Origin: Vicia villosa
Lineage: Eukaryota > Streptophyta > Magnoliopsida > Fabales > Fabaceae
Direction of reading: 5' to 3'
Assembly (NCBI RefSeq): GCF_029867415.1
Contig: NW_026705728.1
Location: 1-64,000, forward strand
DNA: 64,000 bases
A program made the translations under genes and the position numbers. Positions 33,391 through 45,973 of the stretch are shown here, piece by piece. Within the stretch, counting starts at the first letter, position 1. Each line of letters opens with the position of its first letter. The notes under the pieces are model-generated. The model was not told the DNA's origin and did no database searches. It worked only from the letters and a program-made list of their open reading frames with translations.

Positions 33391-33990
33391 GCGCTGGCAG
33401 ATTTCGTAGCTGAGATGACCTCGATCACCAACTCCCCGGCCTCCGCTGAGAATAAGTGGACCATCTACGTAGATGGCGCCTCAAGCAGCTCGGGGAGCGG
33501 GGCCGGTATTATCTTGGAAAATGACGAGGGACTCATCATCGAAGTATCCTTGGTCCTATCTTTCAACACGTCAAACAACCAGGCCGAATACGAAGCTCTC
33601 CTAGCGGGCATGCGGCTCGCCGAGGATGTAGGCGCGCGGGAAGTCAAGATCCACACCGACTCTCAACTCGTCGCATCCCATATCAGCGACGATTACCAAG
33701 CCAAAAACGACGTGCTCGCCGAGTACCTCACGCTCGTCAAGGATAAGATGAAAAAATTCGTTAAAGCAGAAGTCGAGCATATCCCCCGAGAACACAACTC
33801 ACGAGCCGACGTCTTATCCAAACTCGCGAGCACAAGAAAGAAAGGCGGAAACAAATCGGTGATCCAGGAAATCCTATCAAGGCTGAGCATAGACAAGGGC
33901 ACACGACCCCTACCAGTGCTCGCTATCGGCGATGACAACTGCTGGATGACCCCGGTGTATAACTTTTTCACGAAAGACGAACTCCCAACC
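33391..33990 (+). pseudogene. Outer Tat element: second RNase H
   Basis: WTIYVDGASSSSGSGAGII, the NQAEYEALLAGM block and IHTDSQLVASHI give the catalytic Asp, Glu and Asp of a second RNase H. Tat-lineage elements carry this extra domain. HIPREHNSRADVLSKLAS closes it. The domain itself is open; it is flanked by the stop at 33388. Confidence 0.88.
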
Positions 33991-35172
33991 GACCTAAAAG
34001 AGGCTTCAGCAATCAAAAGACGAGCTTGCTCGTATACTATCATCGAGAACAAACTCTACCGACGAGGCTATTCCATTCCGCTCCTCAAATGTGTCGATGC
34101 TTCGCAAGCTCTCGAGATCCTTCAAGAGCTCCACGAGGGAATCAGCGGACAACATCTAGGCGGCCGGTCACTCGCGAGAAAGGCCTTCAGGGCCGGGTAT
34201 TACTGGCCGACCATGCAGCAGGACGCCAGGGAGCACGTCCAGAAATGCGACCAATGCCAACGTCACGCCGACATGCACTTAGCTCCCCCGAACGAGCTTA
34301 AATCTTTATCCTCACCTTAGCCCTTTTCCACCTGAGGAATGGACCTCCTCGGACCCTTCCCGGTCGGTTCATACCAAAATACATACCTGGTGGTCGTCGT
34401 CGACTACTTCACTAAGTGGATAGAAGCCGAAGCGCTCGCTAAAATCACGTCCCAAAACGTGCTCCGTTTTTATAAGCGGAACATACTCGCTCGGTTCGGG
34501 GTGCCACGGGCGATTATAACCGACAACGACACCCAATTCACGGACAGAAAGTTCCAAGAGTTTGTGGCCAAACTCGGAACGAAACAACATTTCACTTCGG
34601 TCAAACACCTCCAAACGAACATGCAAGCTGAAGCCGCCAACCATTTCATCCTCCGAGGACTGAAGAGGAGGTTGGGCGAGGCGAAGAAAGCTTGGGTCGA
34701 AGAACTACACAGTGTACTTTGGGCGTACAGGACGACCCCCCATTCGAGCACAGGCGAAACCCCGTTCAGGTTAACCTACGGCACCGAAGCCGTGATCCCC
34801 GTGGAGATTCGAGAACCTTCTCGTCGGACCGAGTCACCTCTCGAGGAAAAACTCAACGACGAAGCTATGAGGGAAGAACTCGACATGGTCGAGGAAATCC
34901 GAGCAGGATCTTCCCTCCGAGAAGCAAAGTTGAAACAACAGATAGCTTTACGCCATAACACCAAAGTTATCAAGCGCGAATTCGATGTTGGTGCCCTAGT
35001 GCTCCGCAGAAACATGAAAGACTTGCGCGAGGGCAAACTAGTCCCGAACTGGGAAGGCCCATACCGAGTTTACGATAAAACCAAAAATGGCGCTTATTAT
35101 CTCGAGAACCTTCTCGGCGAAAAATTTGCTCGATCTTGGAACGCCGAAAAACTCAGACGCTATTACAGTTAG
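33991..35172 (+). pseudogene. Outer Tat element: integrase, two Trp-to-stop changes
   Basis: The zinc-binding part has HEGISGQHLGG and CDQCQRHAD (HHCC). Then TAG at 34318-34320 and TGA at 34333-34335 interrupt at SSP-stop-PFST-stop-GMDLLGPF; both fit TGG codons that lost one G. The core has Asp in MDLLGPF, Asp in IITDNDTQF and Glu in QAEAANHF. The end (LVPNWEGPYRVYDKTKNGAYYL) is the common gypsy integrase C-terminus, stop at 35170-35172. Confidence 0.92.
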
Positions 35173-35726
35173 ATACAACCTAACGCTCCCCGGCCGCTCG
35201 TATCGAACACGAGGGGAAACCGGACACGGATTCGCGCCATGGTGCAGGCGCGAATGCTCCACGACAGCGACAATCGAAACTCCCTATCAGAAGGCGAGAC
35301 CGACTACACGGCGAGCTTTACGACCAGACCCGCCGTGGTAGCACCTGCATGGCAGAACCCCAGCTCGCGATGGGACCGTTCACGCCGCGAGCACTTGGCC
35401 CCGACCGCAGTCTTGTGCTTGCTAATGGCGCACACATGCTCTGCGCACCCGGACCGTACACCACACGCCCGGGCAATAAACCTCGGCCGAGCACAAACAT
35501 AAATATTCGACAATAAACATTGAATCAGCATAAATAAGCATTAAATCAAAGCATAAAATGCGAAATAGAATTAAAAACCGACCAAACTGGTCGGAGATAT
35601 CCAAATATTACAAAGATTAAGGGCACGCAGACCCCAAAAAACTATCCGGGCATGGCCCAACTAACTACTTCGGCTCGCAGGCCACAAATGCACCGGCACG
35701 CAGGCCAGAAAAGGAAAAGAAACTGA
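35173..35726. other. Non-coding stretch between pol and the antisense gene
   Basis: GC-rich at first, then AT-rich from 35500. The two genes converge here. No ORF with recognisable product is seen. AATAAA-like sequences (for example near 35508) could serve polyadenylation on the plus strand. Confidence 0.5.
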
Positions 35727-37667
35727 TCAAACGTCGACGTCTTCCTCCTCGGCACCGTTGTCTTCACCCGGAACATCCTGCTCGTCCTCCTAGTCCTCAA
35801 ACTCGGGATTTGATTCGATCTGCCCGTCCACGACTTTGTTGTAAGGACCAATTCCCTTCGTCACCAAGCACGGGTTGAGAACTTTCAGTTGATCCACCGC
35901 GGTCCTGAATCCAACCCCTAAGGTAGCAACGCAGTCGACCTCCAGCTCCCTCACCTTACCCAGAAGCTGAGAGCGAGTCACCAAAACCTTCTCGTCTTCA
36001 TCTTCCTCGGCGGCAGGGAGGTGAGACTTCTCCAGTTCGGCAACCCGATCACGCAGCCTTTTCTCCTCGGCTTCCAAGGCCCTGACTCTGTCCTGCGCCT
36101 TGCAGAGGTCTTCAACAATGCCGTTTTAGATCTCATACTTGTCCTTATAATTCTCAAACTCGTGCTCCAGTTTGTCATATTTAGTCTGCAGAGCATCGTA
36201 ATCCTTCTGAGGACAGACCCTTTGAGCATTGAGGGCCAAGGCCAAGGCGGCCACCCTCATCATCCCCTCGAGATCCTCAGACAAGTCCTTGTCCCGAGAC
36301 ACCCTGTTCCGCCTGACTATGTGCCTAACCTCCTCGCGCTCGAGCAACACATTCTTCTTCGAGAAGAGTCCCCTGTGCAAAGTACAAGAGGATAGCACTA
36401 TGTCGTCATCAGAGGGGTTGTCGTTGATGAGAGGACGAACTTCTGGAGTCCCTTCGTTCTTCTGTTTTTTCTCGGCCGGGGAATCACCCGAAGTCGTCCC
36501 AACCGACGAAGGGGAGCCACCATCACGAGCGCCCGCAGCATCCGCCTTGACTTCCTCGACCCGTGTCCGCTTCACGGCCACCTTGGTAGCCGCTTTGTTC
36601 TTTGCTCTCATCTTCACGACTTTGTCATGCAAGTCGGCCATTTGCCCTGCAAAACAAAAGGAGTTAATACCGGAGAGGTATTATTCGAACATGAAATAAT
36701 TTCCTCACCAAGCAAGATCATCGCATCCCCGTAACCCCCGCACCCGAGGATAGCTTTGGTATTGATAAATCGAGGCTCCATCATGGGACCCCCGTCCTCG
36801 TCGAAAAAAGGATCCCCGTTGGGGTAGGTGCATACAGCCGGCCTAAACCCATCTACGAAGGAGGCGAGCCGTTGATACCCCGCCGTGTCACGCTCGTTAA
36901 GATCCTCGTCTCGGAAAATATAGTAGTCAGTCCCATGCTCGAAGTGATCATATTGCCACTCCAACGGGAACCGAGCAGTTGGACCCACCTTTTTCACTCC
37001 GTCCTGAGTATACTCTCGGATTTCAAACAAATGATCCTCGGCCTCAGGAGTGAGAGGCTTAACCATAAAGTATCGACCATTGAAATGCTTGATGGAGTCC
37101 TGGTAAATGGCGAAAAGCTTCTTAGGCTGCTTGAAGGACACCCAACTCCATTTGCCATCAGAGTCACGCAACCTCTGCAGATGAAACACTCTGAAAAATA
37201 GGGGCAGAGTTGCCTCGACCTCCAAAAATCCGCACACGATTTCGAAGTCCCTTAGAAACGCAAAGGCGTTAGGGTGGAACTGGGACGGACACAAACGCAG
37301 CCACCCGAAAATGCTCCGCTGTAGATGCGTGAAAGGGAGCCTGAGCCCGACCTCCTTGAAGACGAACTCATACATAGCGAAGCGAGGACCAGGGAATTGC
37401 GAGCAGATCCTCTGATGAGACTTGGGCACATAGGCACCCCAGGAAGGCTCCTCGTTCGGATCAAGATCTTTGAGGACATTAAAGGCCTCCTTAGGATGCG
37501 TCGAGAAGCGCGACGCGGTCGTCCTCGAAGCGACGACCACCCATTCCTCAAGCTCCCTCGGCGAGGTCTCAATGACTAGAACTCCCTCATCCTGCGAGCA
37601 ACCAAAAGCTTCGTCCCTGTCGGATATGTCGAAGACGACGTCGTCCTTGTTTTCGTCAGCCATTTAC
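35727..37667 (-). pseudogene. Antisense extra gene of the outer Tat element (gypsy-type transposon protein, PF04195-like)
   Basis: Lies opposite to pol, downstream of integrase. Extra antisense ORFs at this place are known in Tat-lineage elements; function unknown. ATG 37663 (MADENKDDVVFD) begins a first coding exon to 36709 containing a domain with LRLPFTHLQRSIFGWL and LCPSQFHPNAFAFLRDF, the pattern of the plant 'putative gypsy type transposon' family. A 62-bp intron (36647-36708) joins it in frame to a second exon: basic (KMRAKNKAATKVAVKRTR), Ser/Asp-rich, then coiled coil (LQTKYDKLEHEFENYKDKYE). In-frame stops at 36126-36128 and 35790-35792 break the coiled-coil tail; the natural end is the TGA at 35727-35729. 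Confidence 0.75.
36647..36708 (-). other. Predicted 62-bp intron of the antisense gene
   Basis: On the minus strand CTTG|GTGAGGAA and TTTTGTTTTGCAG|GG are good plant splice sites. Splicing joins the two long frames in phase (Gly codon split one/two). Without splicing the first frame reads on to a stop at 36614. Confidence 0.75.
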
Positions 37668-37753
37668 CTGAAAAGCAGAGGAAACAGTGAATTCGACTTG
37701 TCAAATCCACCCTGCCACCGCATGTTAAGTGAAAGGGTGAGGAGAGAGGACGA

Positions 37754-37758
37754 GGAAA
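37754..37758. repeat. Target site duplication of the gag-only element, left copy (GGAAA)
   Basis: GGAAA directly precedes TG at 37759 and directly follows CA at 50566, which defines the insertion exactly. Confidence 0.95.
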
Positions 37759-40700
37759 TGTTGCACCCCAAAATTTGCCCATCCAATTTTTATTTCGAAC
37801 CGGCTTATGCATCTTATAATCTCATTCATTTAGGTCTTCCTACATACCATGCATTTATTACATAAACTTGGGATCATTGGAAAAGGAGCATGTTGCTCCA
37901 AGAGTCCACATGATTTGAATGTCTACACCTAACATGGAAGATCTCATTGATGTAATTAAGTATCGTTTCACTGTGCTTGTGTTGTCAGATGGAATTTTAG
38001 AGGTGAACCAAAGATAACCATGGCGTAACTTGTTTCTCAAAGCTCATCGAGATCTTTGATCCTCAATTGAGGATTGAATTCATTTCATTACACGTGGCAA
38101 GTTCTGAACAAGATTTCAATGTTTAATATGGAAAAAACCGTGTGCAGGAGCATTTTGGGGTTTAGGGAGCATCAATAAGGATTTTGACTTTTGGTCAAAA
38201 TCAACGAGGACATTTCGGCTGTTGACCAAGGTCATATTGGAATTTTATTCTTGTCTGTCATGCCATTGCTACAAAGAGAATATTTAAGGTTGAAACGATG
38301 AAGGACAAACTAATGTATCCAACTCAAAGTTAAAGAAGCCATTACATTTTCAAGACAGGCTTAATTGGCATTACACTTTCTTACTATTTCATGAATTACA
38401 TCACAAAGGAAAATATACAGAGAACCATATAAATGTCGAGCAAGCTACAATGAATATATTCCTAAAGTTGCTTCAAGCTTGCATCACACCAACTCCAGGA
38501 CCTCATGATCATTCTTCAAAGTCCACATGATGCTAGGCTTTAATTATATTAACCTGCATAACAGAGAGTCAATTCAGCTTCGGTTTGCGGCAAACTCGAC
38601 TCTGGTTCACACAATAAAAAAAACCAATACCATCAAGAGCCTGCATAATACATAGAAACAAGCTCAGAATCGACAGTGCTATACCAAAGAAAAAACACAG
38701 GTTATATCAATCCATACATTCAAACATTCACCTATACATATACATACAAAAAAATCAGTCCCTACATCAATACACACACATACCAACCCATCAAACCAAT
38801 ACAGAAATCAATATACCCTACATCTATACCATCACGAACACATCCCAGCCCTGCATAACACATGTTCAAACAGTTCAGCTTTCACCATGAAAAAAGAAAA
38901 AAGAGTAAACCTGATCCTATATTCAACTAACAGTTTTGTGACCAATAACCCACCCTCTGATTCATGACTATAATTAACCGAGTAACTATTCCATCCAACT
39001 TTACACTAACGATTATTAGCATACTAACACTAACTGCTTGTATTTACTATTAACTCCCTAATTCAGCTTTTAACTATCACACTAGTTCACAACAAACAGA
39101 TAACAAAACAGTTTCGTGACTAACTTCCATAACCTACAACCACCCTGTAACTAACATACAGAAAGCTAACAGAATCCTAACATCTAACAGATTTATTGAA
39201 CGGATTTCAACAGAAAAAGGAGAAGTGTAACTAACCTCATTAACCTCAGATACAAGCTATTCCACTTCTATAAAACCAGAACTTCCATTCACGCATCAAC
39301 GACCATTCTCCATCTTTTCCAGATTCTCATCTTCATCATCATCTTCATCCTCTCTCCACTTCACATCCATCTTCATCTCTCAGCCCCTCTTCCTTCTTCA
39401 CCACCTCTGCAACGTTCACCAAATCTCTCTCACTCTTCATACCTCAAACCTCGATTCTTCTTCACCTAACCTTCAATCTTCCTCTATCTTCATCGAGGAC
39501 AACCTGGAAATTCAAAGAAGAACGGAGTGAAAGAAAACAGAAAAGAGTAATAAACGGTTTCTTCCTTGATTCATCTTCAACTCACCTTCATCCATACTCA
39601 AGAACGCAACAACGCAACATCAATCATCAATCTCCATCGCCATATCAGCAACCTTCAACTCTTCATCAATCCGCTTCAAGATTCGGCGTCACAAAACCGC
39701 ACCCTCCCGCGACATCACCACCGCAACTTCGTTGGAAGATTCGAGTGGCCGCCGTCACTATTCCAAGTTGGAGAGGAGAGAACTGAGTTCGCGATTGGGA
39801 CGAAAGAGATTGGAACATAAATTCGAGCTCGGAGAAGAAGATTGAAAGAGTCGGAGCTATCCGTCACCGCCGTTTGATCGGAGAAGAAGAGCAGAATCGC
39901 CGCCGCGCCTCGTTTTTGCAAAGAGAGAGACGAGAGTCGAGAGAGGGAGTTCAAAGGTTACATCTGCAGAACCCTAATCCCTTTTAATTTTCAATTCTTT
40001 TTTTATTTTCCAATTTGATGTTAATAAGTTGATTTAATGTTAATTAGGTAGCTATAATCCGGCTTACTTAAGTTTTAATCTGGATTAGTGAATCTGAATG
40101 ATGGACCGAAAACGTTCTTGGGCCCAAGCTCTTTTGGCAATTTCTGAAAACAAACAATAAACAGTGCTGTGGGCCAATTCCCTGGGCCTGCGCCTGAATT
40201 GCTATTCACACCAATAATTCAATATTCTCACCCCTGTTTACATTGTTATTTTAGATTATATTAGATTTTTTGCCCACTTCTTTTAATAATAAAGTCACTA
40301 ATTTTTCTACTATCATCCTTAGACTTTAATCCAATTTTTTGACATATAAAAATAATCATAAAAAAATATTAGTTTTTAGGCTATTTGTTTTTAGTCTTTT
40401 TACTTGATTTGTAGTCCAATTCCCTTTCATAAAAATCAATAAAAATAATAGTACTTTTAATTCACTTTTGTGCTATATTTTGACTTGTTCTCTATTTCAT
40501 GCTCTTGTACTATTTTCATGTATCCTACTTGTTGACTTCTAATTGTGACTTTAATCTTCATGTTTCTTTTATTCCTAACCTTTAGGTAGAAACCATGATA
40601 ACATTAGGTAGAAATCCCATTTCATATTAGGCTAGTTTTTACTTAGGCTAGTTTCTTTTCCTTTCAACTTTAAAACACTTAACAAATGCTTGACTGATTC

Positions 40701-41307
40701 CCCTAAAATATACCAACAATTCATCTAAAACATCTAACAATGATCAAAACTCCATAAAAAGGGACATTCCCATTAAAAGACACAAACCATATTCTTCTTT
40801 TTTCTTTTGCCTCCGAGGCGCTTAAGAGCACGTTATTTCCGCTCCATTCCCAGCTTAAGACTCCAGAGGTCGAGCAGCGGAGTGTGAATGCAACTGTTCA
40901 ATTAAAAAACACAAAAACAAACAAAAACTAAAGAGCCGAACTACGGCGCTCTGATTCCTGAAAAGGATACGTAGGCATTAGGTCGCGGGGCCTAAGCGAG
41001 CACAATTATTTATAAACCTTTTTTTTCCCCGTGTTTCTTTTCTTTCATTTGCATGCATTTCCTTAGTAATTAAGCTTTAGACTTATAGCATACACCCTTT
41101 AGATAGCAACAAACATAGGTGGATACCATCGAGTACGATGGGCGTGAGGGGTGCTAGCACCTTCCCCTCCCGTAACCGACTCCCGTACCCTATCTCTGGT
41201 CGCAAGACCTTCTCTTATCCTTATTCTAGGTTTTCCGATATTCCTTTCCCTCTTTGGGATAAATATATTGGTGGCGACTCTGTTCATCATTTCGCGAGCG
41301 TGCGACA
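37759..41307 (+). repeat. 5' LTR of the gag-only element
   Basis: Starts TGTTGCACCCC and ends GAGCGTGCGACA. It holds a TATA box (39269), a TC-rich leader near 39300-39500 and long AT-rich parts. Open frames such as 39566-39820 are repeated in the other LTR and resemble no known protein. Confidence 0.97.
39269..39275 (+). promoter_or_regulatory. TATA box of the gag-only element
   Basis: TTCTATAAAACC, followed by a pyrimidine-rich leader. The copy in the other LTR is at 48528-48534. Transcript start is expected near 39300. Confidence 0.7.
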
Positions 41308-41309
41308 GC

Positions 41310-41327
41310 TGGCGACTCTGCTGGGGA
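41310..41327 (+). other. Primer binding site of the gag-only element (tRNA-Arg type)
   Basis: TGGCGACTCTGCTGGGGA begins two bases after the LTR. It equals the Ogre site at 25861-25878 except for one base and fits the 3' end of tRNA-Arg(ACG). Confidence 0.85.
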
Positions 41328-42279
41328 CGTTGCTAGACCTGTTGCTGGTCCATCCTTAGTGAGTCGATCCTAGCCTGCGTTTGTTTTTTTATTTACTGGG
41401 TGTTTACTTGCTTTATGTCTATATCTTGTATATATGTTTGCATGTTTATTTTCTGCTTGCATATCATGTCTATTTCTGTTTGCACATCATGCGTATGGAT
41501 TATATTCTGTGTTCCTTGGGGTCTTCTGTTCTGTTTTGCAGGTGGGGGGTTTTTGAGGTAAAAGGCCCACTACCCAGGCCAAGTGACACCTAGGATTAGC
41601 GTGGATGCTCATGTTGGCTCCCGTAGCTCTTGCTACGATCGAGTTGATGTGGGGTACCACAACTGGGCGAGGTTCTTTCATGGAACACTGTGTCTGGCAC
41701 GCTTGTTGCCTCAAACACTTTGTACCCCATGGGAACTGTAGACCCTGGTGACCATTAGGGACCACTTGTCCGTGTCTAGACTTCGTACCCGTGAGATTGG
41801 GGCGGGACAGGAAACCTTGGCTCCTACGTACCATTGCTTCTTCATAGTGGAGGTCGGACCTTTATTTGGTCTATTCTCCTGGTGCTTGATATTCTGGTAT
41901 TCCAAATAGGCGTCGAACCTTTGATCCTGGGACATTTGACTTATATAGAAGTTCTACATCAGTTATCTATCAGAATCAACGTCGAACCTCTGAATCTGGA
42001 GGGTTCGACCATCTTTGACTTATGCACAAGCTGTTTATCCAGAAAGCAACGTCGAACCTCTGAATCTGGAGGATTCGACCATATCTTATTGACCATGAGA
42101 AGTTGTTATCCAAGAGGCCTTGATCCTGATTCCTGCTACATTTGCATCATCATTAACATTTTGCATACATGCATATGCATCCATGGTTACCAAGACTCTT
42201 ACCACTCTTCCTCTCCATCAGATCAGTCAAGACGATTCCTCCACACCGATATCTGACAAGAGCTCACAGAAGAAGAATC
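41328..42279 (+). other. 5' leader of the gag-only element with a three-copy 70-bp repeat
   Basis: CGTCGAACCT recurs at 41911, 41980 and 42050 (period 69-70). The last two copies form a hairpin with arms GTCGAACCTC and GAGG-N-TTCGAC around loop TGAATCTG. An upstream GGAG...CTCC and GGACC...GGTC pair lies at about 41849-41880. No gene is seen before the gag ATG. Confidence 0.6.
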
Positions 42280-43917
42280 ATGGAGAATTACGAACAAGAT
42301 CAAGCTGCCATTAGAGAAGAGATGGATCAAATGAAAACTAAGGTCGATGCTATCCTGGAAGCTATCCAAGCCTTACGAACTGAAAGGGTTCCTGCTACAC
42401 AAGAGATTCCCGTTGTTGGTAACCAAGCTGCTGCTAGCCAACTTGAGGTCATTCCACCTTCTTCTACTCCATTTGAGTTCCAAGCAAGGACTAATGCTAC
42501 TCTTGGGATGCCATTCAACTTCATGACTGTTGATACCCTTGGAGCTCCAAACCAAGGTGGGACTATACCCGTGACTTCTGAAGCAATGACTATGGCTGAT
42601 CCCGTCTTCCCATTCCCTGCGCCACCTTCTCAAACAGAGATTCCTATTCCTGCTTTCTGTGGTACTCGTTCTGCTAATCCAGAAATGCAAACAATACCAA
42701 CTGCTGAAAGAGCTTGACCCGTTGAGAAATCTGCTGAGAAGTACAAAATCCTTGAGGAAAGAATTCGAGCCATTGAAGGATTTAGTGCATATGGGATGGA
42801 TGCTGAGGATATGTGTCTAGTTCCTAATCTGGTTATTCCTCCCAAGTTCAAGACTCCCGACTTTCAGAAGTACAAGGGTTTAAGCTGTCCGAAGAGCCAC
42901 ATTATCATGTACTGTCGTAAGATGGCTTCTCACATTCACAATGAACCATTGCTCATCCATTGCTTTCAAGATAGCTTGTCTGGGGCATCTCTGAACTGGT
43001 ATATGAATCTGGAGCGTAATAGGATCCGATCTTGGAAGGATTTGTATGATGCCTTTCTCAAGCAATACCAATACAACATCGACATGGCACCGACTAGGTT
43101 GCAACTTCAGAATCAAGCACAAAAGACCAATGAGACATTCAAAGAATATGCCCAAAGGTGGAGAGAAATGGCTGCTCAAGTTAATCCACCACTTTCTGAA
43201 TCCGAACTGGTTGACATGTTCATGAACACTCTTCAAGGACATTACTATGAGAGAATGGTTGGTAGTGTTTCTTCTGGTTTCTCCGATCTAGTCAGGATTG
43301 GTGAAAGAATTGAGAATGGCTTGAAAATTGGTAAGATCCAGAATCCTTCTACTGCTGCTGCTGCAAACCAATATGGGTACAAGAAACCTCAGGGTAACTT
43401 CATCAAGAAGAAAGAAGGAGAAACTAGTGTTGTTTCTGCTCAAGACCAAACTCCTTATTACCAAGTAACCGCTACCGCTCCTCAAGCTTATGTGGCACCT
43501 GTTGGTCAACAACCTTGGGTCCCTTATCAACAATATGTTCAACAACAACAACAAGGTTTCCAACAACAAGGTTATCAGCAGAGACAAGGTCAACAGAGGC
43601 AGAATAGGCCTAAAAGGGTGTATGACCGTGTACCAATGACCTATAGCCAACTTCTCGCCGCCTTGCTTGATCAAAAACTGATTCAATTAGCTGAAGCGAG
43701 GCCTCCTCCTGATCCTCTCCCTCCAAATTACAAGATTAATGCCAAGTGTGAATTCCACTCTGGAGGATCTGGTCACACCACTGAAGAGTGCAGAGTTCTC
43801 AAAGACAAGGTTCAGGATCTGCTTGATGCAAAGGAGATTACATTCACACCTGTGGCACCTAATGTGGTCAACAATCCCATGCCACCTCACAATGGAGCTT
43901 CCACCAGTAGACCATGA
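42280..43917 (+). pseudogene. gag: gag of the 12.8-kb element, one in-frame TGA
   Basis: ATG 42280 (MENYEQDQAAIREEMDQM) starts a coiled-coil N-terminus. A Pro/Ala-rich spacer follows. TGA at 42715-42717 interrupts the frame, which then continues unbroken to 43917. The core has CFQDSLSGASLNWYMNL and ETFKEYAQRWREMAAQ, matching the Ogre gag of this window. A Gln-rich stretch (QQYVQQQQQGFQQQ) and a zinc-knuckle-like CEFHSGGSGHTTEEC follow. The stop fits a CGA-to-TGA change. With a single stop in an otherwise clean 546-codon frame this copy is either freshly inactivated, read through, or moved wholly in trans. Confidence 0.9.
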
Positions 43918-45970
43918 AGACTTTATGTTTGTCAGAGAACATTTCATTTGCATTAGAATAAGGCCAAGCTTGCCATTGTATAGATTTCTTTAGTATTTTC
44001 AATTGTATTACTTTTGTTGTTATCAAGTACTATTCATTGTAAGAAACTCATTCTGTTTGAATAAATAAAAATAATGCAATATACATGTTTTTCTCAAATC
44101 ATTTCATTCTTGTCATTATGTTCATTGATACTTCACTCATTTGTCTTAAGCAACTAAAAAAGGAGAATGATGAAAATCAAAAACACATGAATCACTAATT
44201 GTATGCCTTTGGAACAAGATCCTGCTGACGATGTACAGGCATTGTTTCCATTCCTAAACACCGGAGTTATAAGGAAGTGAAACCTTCGTCAACCCCTTTG
44301 AGCCTAAGGAGTAGTAGTTTCTTTTCAAAAAAAATACAAAAAACCCTCAATTTGAACCAGGGGCAGGGTAGTCTTCAGTTAGTGCGACCGAGCGCTCAAC
44401 TTTCAGGTATTCCATCAGAGGATCAATCATATTCCGTCTCTCACAACAAAAGAAGAAGAGCACAATCCACAATGGATGTCTCTCATTCACTAAGAAGAAG
44501 GCAGTCACAACCTTTTCATCAAGTCGATCATAAAAGTCATACAACTTGTTCCCGAACGAGGCAAAAAAGAATGAAAAAAGTTATGAATCATGATTAAAAG
44601 AAAAGGGGGGAAAAAAAGAAACAATAGCCCGCTAAGTCAAAAAAAAAAAGAAAAGAAAAGCTTTGAAGCAAATGACTTAGGCAAAAAATTAGGGCATATC
44701 CCGCTGGACTGCGAAAACCAAAGTCAAGAGAAATTTCTTGTCCAGGCAAAAGTTAGGGAAAGCAAAAGGCAAAAGCAAAAGAAAAATCCTCCAAGGGACA
44801 AGTTGTTGTGACCATCAACAAAAAGCACCAAAGGGTGACTGCCACCTCCATCAAAGTCATAAAGGATCCTCATCCATTACAATCCTTCCTGAAAGGTGAA
44901 CACTCGTGGCAAACTAACTGAACGTAGGACTGGAGAACATCACGAAGAAGGGGTGGGTTAAGTAGAACTTGAGCCTTTATCCTTTGTTTCTCAAACCGTG
45001 AACCCGGCCACGTTACAACCCTCAAAAGTCCTAATTGAAGCAGGGTTCGTTCTGAAAGCATACAAACTGTAAAATCATGTCAAACTGACTCCTAATGTTG
45101 TTGTGTCATTTGTGTTAGTATCAGTATAACATTTTGACAAATAAAACTTTTCTTTGGGATTAACATGTGCATTGCATTCTCATTATCTTTCCAAAACAGA
45201 ATTGTCTCTAAACTTGAAAGTAAGTACTTGATACCAAGGAAAGTTCAACATTGAAATTCATCGAGTAATCTTACAAAGGCAAAGGTTGGTCATCAGCTAG
45301 CAAATATCTCAGACATCCATTTGGTGGAAGAGTTCCTTTCAATATGGGGCATCCATTCCATGATCGATACTGGGGCAGACCATTGCACATCTCCATGATT
45401 CAAGCATGTCAAAATTCTATCTCAAAAGGTCATACAAGCTGGGGCAAGCTAGTGACAATTCTTTCTTCCATCCGCAAGCAAGTGTCAGATATCAAGACAA
45501 GTGTCGAGGAGCCAAGCCAAACACCTCACCTTCACAAGGGCTATCCTTCAAGCAACAACCTTCCTGCAAGGATTCCTCCATCTACTCCTGGTACCTTGGA
45601 AACAAATCATTCTATTCATAGTCATGCATGCATCATGCATATCATTGCATTCTCGTTGACATTTCTCCCGCAATAATCCAATCATCAATAAATCAGGGGC
45701 ATCCACTCTACCTTGATTCTCAAACAGAGTGTCAGAACCCCACCTAATCTATTCCCCACAAAACGGAAACCCTGATCAATCAGTACACTGCATATAGAAA
45801 TCATTGCATCGCGTCTTCAGAAATGCATAAAATAAATCAAACATTTGCATATGAAGCATAAGCCAAGTTACTCATCAGATGAGATCTCTACAAGCAATCA
45901 ATTGATATTCCACTGGATCAATCAGAGTTACCATTGTGGTGTCATCTCCCAAAGACAGTCATGTTCATCT
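43918..45970 (+). other. Internal non-coding part of the gag-only element
   Basis: About 2 kb after gag. Frames such as 44277-44597 and 45344-45676 are open but have low complexity or odd composition and match nothing I know. It may be decayed sequence in place of pol. Purine-rich A/G tracts occur at 44560-44800. Confidence 0.5.
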
Positions 45971-45973
45971 TTC

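Noticed and set aside
39566..39954. ORFs 39566-39820 (+) and 39715-39954 (-), repeated at 48825-49213
   Set aside because: LTR duplicates with low-complexity composition; they overlap each other on opposite strands.
44277..45676. ORFs 44277-44597 and 45344-45676 as hidden accessory proteins of the gag-only element
   Set aside because: Short, no recognised motif, low complexity, and no neighbouring frame that would extend them.
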